Of a stretch of DNA of 25,027 bases, positions 23,107-25,027 are shown in pieces (position 1 is the stretch's first letter; each line of letters opens with the position of its first letter). This DNA is from JAUWVG01 sp964633715 (GTDB taxonomy: Bacteria > Acidobacteriota > Aminicenantia > Aminicenantales > Aminicenantaceae). The notes beneath the pieces were generated by a model, which saw nothing but the letters and a program-made list of their open reading frames with translations, had not been told where the DNA came from and made no database searches. The stretch lies in contig CAZWHQ010000053.1 of assembly GCA_964633715.1 (NCBI GenBank), positions 1-25,027 of the forward strand. Direction: 5' to 3'. The position numbers and the translations under genes were made by a program.

Positions 23107-24999
23107 ATGAAGAAGGTCATTTTTGTTCTAACATTTTTTGTATTATTTTGTTCCCACCTTGCTTTGCTGCATGCAGAAATCCGCCAAGAGAAAATGAATC
23201 AAGAAACACTCCAGCATGAAGTAACCGTTACCTTAAAGTTAGTCCAGGTTTATGTAACCGATAAGGAGGGGAATCCTGTTACGGACCTGAAAAAAGAGGA
23301 CTTCATTCTATGGGATAATGAAAAGCAACAAAAGATCACGGATTTTGAAACTCACGTATTTGTCCTTCCAAAAAAAGAACTTGAACCTGCTCAAGCTGTA
23401 GTGATTCCTGAAAAAAAAACAGCACCTTCACCATCTCCAGCTCCATTGAATCGGAAATTCTTTATATTTCTAGATATTCAAAGGAATGATCCCATAGGGA
23501 TTATCAAGTCCAAGCGTGTGGCCCGCTATTTTGTGGAGACGCAGATTCAACTAGGCGACGAGGTAGGAGTCATGACTTTCCAACCTTCGGCTGGATTTGT
23601 CCTTCATGAATATTTAACGACTGATATGGAAAAAGTGCTTAAGGCGATCAGAAAAGCTAGAGCATTGTTTGTTGGTCTTAACTATTTTATTCCGATGGAT
23701 ACGGGTGGACCAAGTTGGGGTGCACTTGCGAAACCTTTAACTGTGTTTTTCTATGCTCTGGAGGATTTGTCCATATCTCTCCAGTATATTCCAGGAATAA
23801 AAAATATTGTTCTTTTCTCAAGGGGTGCAGGAGGAAAAACAACATTCGATATGCTGGGCAAAAGACTCGCTTCTGCAAACTGCCGTGTCTACACTGTGGA
23901 CACCAATTGGAAACGCCACTACCTCAAAGGCTATTTCGAGACAGGGCCCGGAGCGGCCTTAAAACAACTGGCCTTATCATCCGGGGGAAAAGCTTTTGAA
24001 GACCCGGACGATGTTGAAACGATTGCTTTGGACATCCAGCAGATGACCAGCAATTATTATGTCCTGGGATACTATGTCGAGCAGGAGTGGAACGGCGAAT
24101 ATCATGAGATCAGAGTAGAGGTCAATAGAGAGGATTGTGTGATATATGCGCAGAGAGGTTATTTTAATCCAAAGCCCTACATGCTGTATTCCGAAGCCGA
24201 AAGAAAGCTCCATCTGGCCGATCTTGCGTTTAGCGAAACTCCCCGTTCTGAAGCTCCAATGCCTTTTTCTTTGGAAGGGCTGCCGATTTCGGGGGAGGAA
24301 GGCTCAAAGCTGGTTCTTCTTTCTGAGATTCGGCCTGAAAATCTGGAAGAAGTCTTCCTGAATGATACAGAAATCATTACGCTTGTCTTTGATGAGGGGA
24401 AAAACATCATCGATTCCGGACGAGCGGTCCTCAAATATGAATCTATAAAACACACTCCCATTCATCATTACTCTATTACACAATTAATTCCCGGTTTGTA
24501 TGAGGGCCGCGTTATCGTCCGTAATCTTGTCTCAGGAAAGAGCGCTCTTGGGACATCCACTGTCGAGGTGCCGGAGTTTAGTGAATCTGGAATTAATGTC
24601 TATCCGCCCTTTCTGCTCATTCCGGGAAAGGAAAGTATCTATTTAAAGGCCGTAAAGGAAGAAAAGGGAAAAGAGATCGAAACCCTCTCTTTAAATGAAC
24701 TCTATCCTTTCCTCTCTAGTCAACATTCACCTCTTGTAAATGAGGTAGATCGAAGTGAAAAGAATCTATTAGCTGTTTTACGCTATTCCGCTGGGAAAAG
24801 TGAAAACCGAAAAATTAATTTAGATGTTGAACTTTTTCATGCCCCCAGCGGACGAACGATTCCATTGGAATTTTCTATAATAGAATCAAGAGAAATAGAT
24901 CCGGATGAGATATTGTTGATGGAGATAAAGTTTCCATATCTTGAACCGGATATATATACACTCAATATTATTGAGATATTGTCAAATGTTGTGGATTGA
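23107..24999 (+). CDS. VWFA-related secreted protein (Acidobacteria type)
   Basis: 630 residues, ATG 15 bp after the TonB-domain gene with no clear ribosome-binding site, so coupling is likely. A signal peptide (FVLTFFVLFCSHLALLHAE) is followed by a beta segment (VTVTLKLVQVYVTDKEGNPV, then TDLKKEDFILWDNEKQQKI), which is the usual N-terminus of VWFA-related proteins. The VWA domain spans about 115-345. Its metal site (usually D-x-S-x-S) is D-x-Q-x-N here (residues 123-127), so metal binding is doubtful. Later conserved features are present (IPGIKNIVLFSRGAGGKTTF, then the YYVLGY motif, then IRVEVNREDCVIYAQRGYFN). The C-terminal 250 residues are a beta-rich region without a recognised family. 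It is complete; the stop at 24997-24999 is followed by 28 bp. Confidence 0.85.
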   Translation: MKKVIFVLTFFVLFCSHLALLHAEIRQEKMNQETLQHEVTVTLKLVQVYVTDKEGNPVTDLKKEDFILWDNEKQQKITDFETHVFVLPKKELEPAQAVVIPEKKTAPSPSPAPLNRKFFIFLDIQRNDPIGIIKSKRVARYFVETQIQLGDEVGVMTFQPSAGFVLHEYLTTDMEKVLKAIRKARALFVGLNYFIPMDTGGPSWGALAKPLTVFFYALEDLSISLQYIPGIKNIVLFSRGAGGKTTFDMLGKRLASANCRVYTVDTNWKRHYLKGYFETGPGAALKQLALSSGGKAFEDPDDVETIALDIQQMTSNYYVLGYYVEQEWNGEYHEIRVEVNREDCVIYAQRGYFNPKPYMLYSEAERKLHLADLAFSETPRSEAPMPFSLEGLPISGEEGSKLVLLSEIRPENLEEVFLNDTEIITLVFDEGKNIIDSGRAVLKYESIKHTPIHHYSITQLIPGLYEGRVIVRNLVSGKSALGTSTVEVPEFSESGINVYPPFLLIPGKESIYLKAVKEEKGKEIETLSLNELYPFLSSQHSPLVNEVDRSEKNLLAVLRYSAGKSENRKINLDVELFHAPSGRTIPLEFSIIESREIDPDEILLMEIKFPYLEPDIYTLNIIEILSNVVD

Positions 25000-25027
25000 G
25001 CGTACCCTTCAACAAGCAAATCTTATC

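Noticed and set aside
1..25027. CRISPR array, tRNA or rRNA gene, or intact IS element
   Set aside because: I saw no regularly spaced direct repeats, no cloverleaf-like segments I could fold by eye, no transposase frame and no rRNA-like sequence.

Overview
The window looks like chromosome of an uncultured, Gram-negative-type bacterium, most likely Candidatus Aminicenantes or a close relative in the Acidobacteriota. This is inferred from gene content and was not checked by search. The clues are 6-bladed beta-propeller lipoproteins with a GxxGQGPxx motif, a Ser/Thr kinase with TPR repeats, a tricorn-like protease, an Asp-box propeller protein, and a VWFA-related protein of a type common in Acidobacteria. 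No tRNA, rRNA, CRISPR array or intact transposase was seen.

Layout. 38-471: HicB/HicA toxin-antitoxin pair (+). 521-3784: exported tricorn-like S41 protease (-). 3887-4584: two out-of-frame pieces of a decayed EFR1-type flavodoxin/ferredoxin gene (-). 4587-7166: TPR kinase (+) with a truncated N-terminus and an in-frame stop in the N-lobe. 7175-7748: second HicA/HicB pair (-). 7907-10858: large secreted Asp-box propeller (+). 10877-11281: small exported protein (-). 11354-11997: remnants of an Hmc-type membrane redox operon, namely an NrfD C-terminal fragment and an HmcD-like 46-residue protein. 12091-15661: three propeller lipoproteins plus a 3' scrap of a fourth, then a small membrane protein (15692-15961). 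16074-16735: VapBC-type pair. 16792-18197: AbiEi/AbiEii pair (-) with a clear promoter and operator. 18702-19826: another propeller lipoprotein. 19856-20167: small exported coiled-coil protein (-). 20270-24999: a four-gene operon of ECF sigma factor, ZAS-type anti-sigma factor, secreted TonB-C-terminal protein and secreted VWFA-related protein.

Two themes stand out. First, the region is accessory and in flux: four toxin-antitoxin loci of three families (HicBA twice, VapBC, AbiE) lie within 18 kb, next to truncated or fused gene remnants and diverged tandem paralogs. Second, most intact genes encode exported or envelope proteins. The sigma/anti-sigma/TonB-C/VWFA operon is the best candidate for a coherent and little-described system; it reads as an envelope-directed regulon in which the sigma factor controls two secreted proteins of unknown role.
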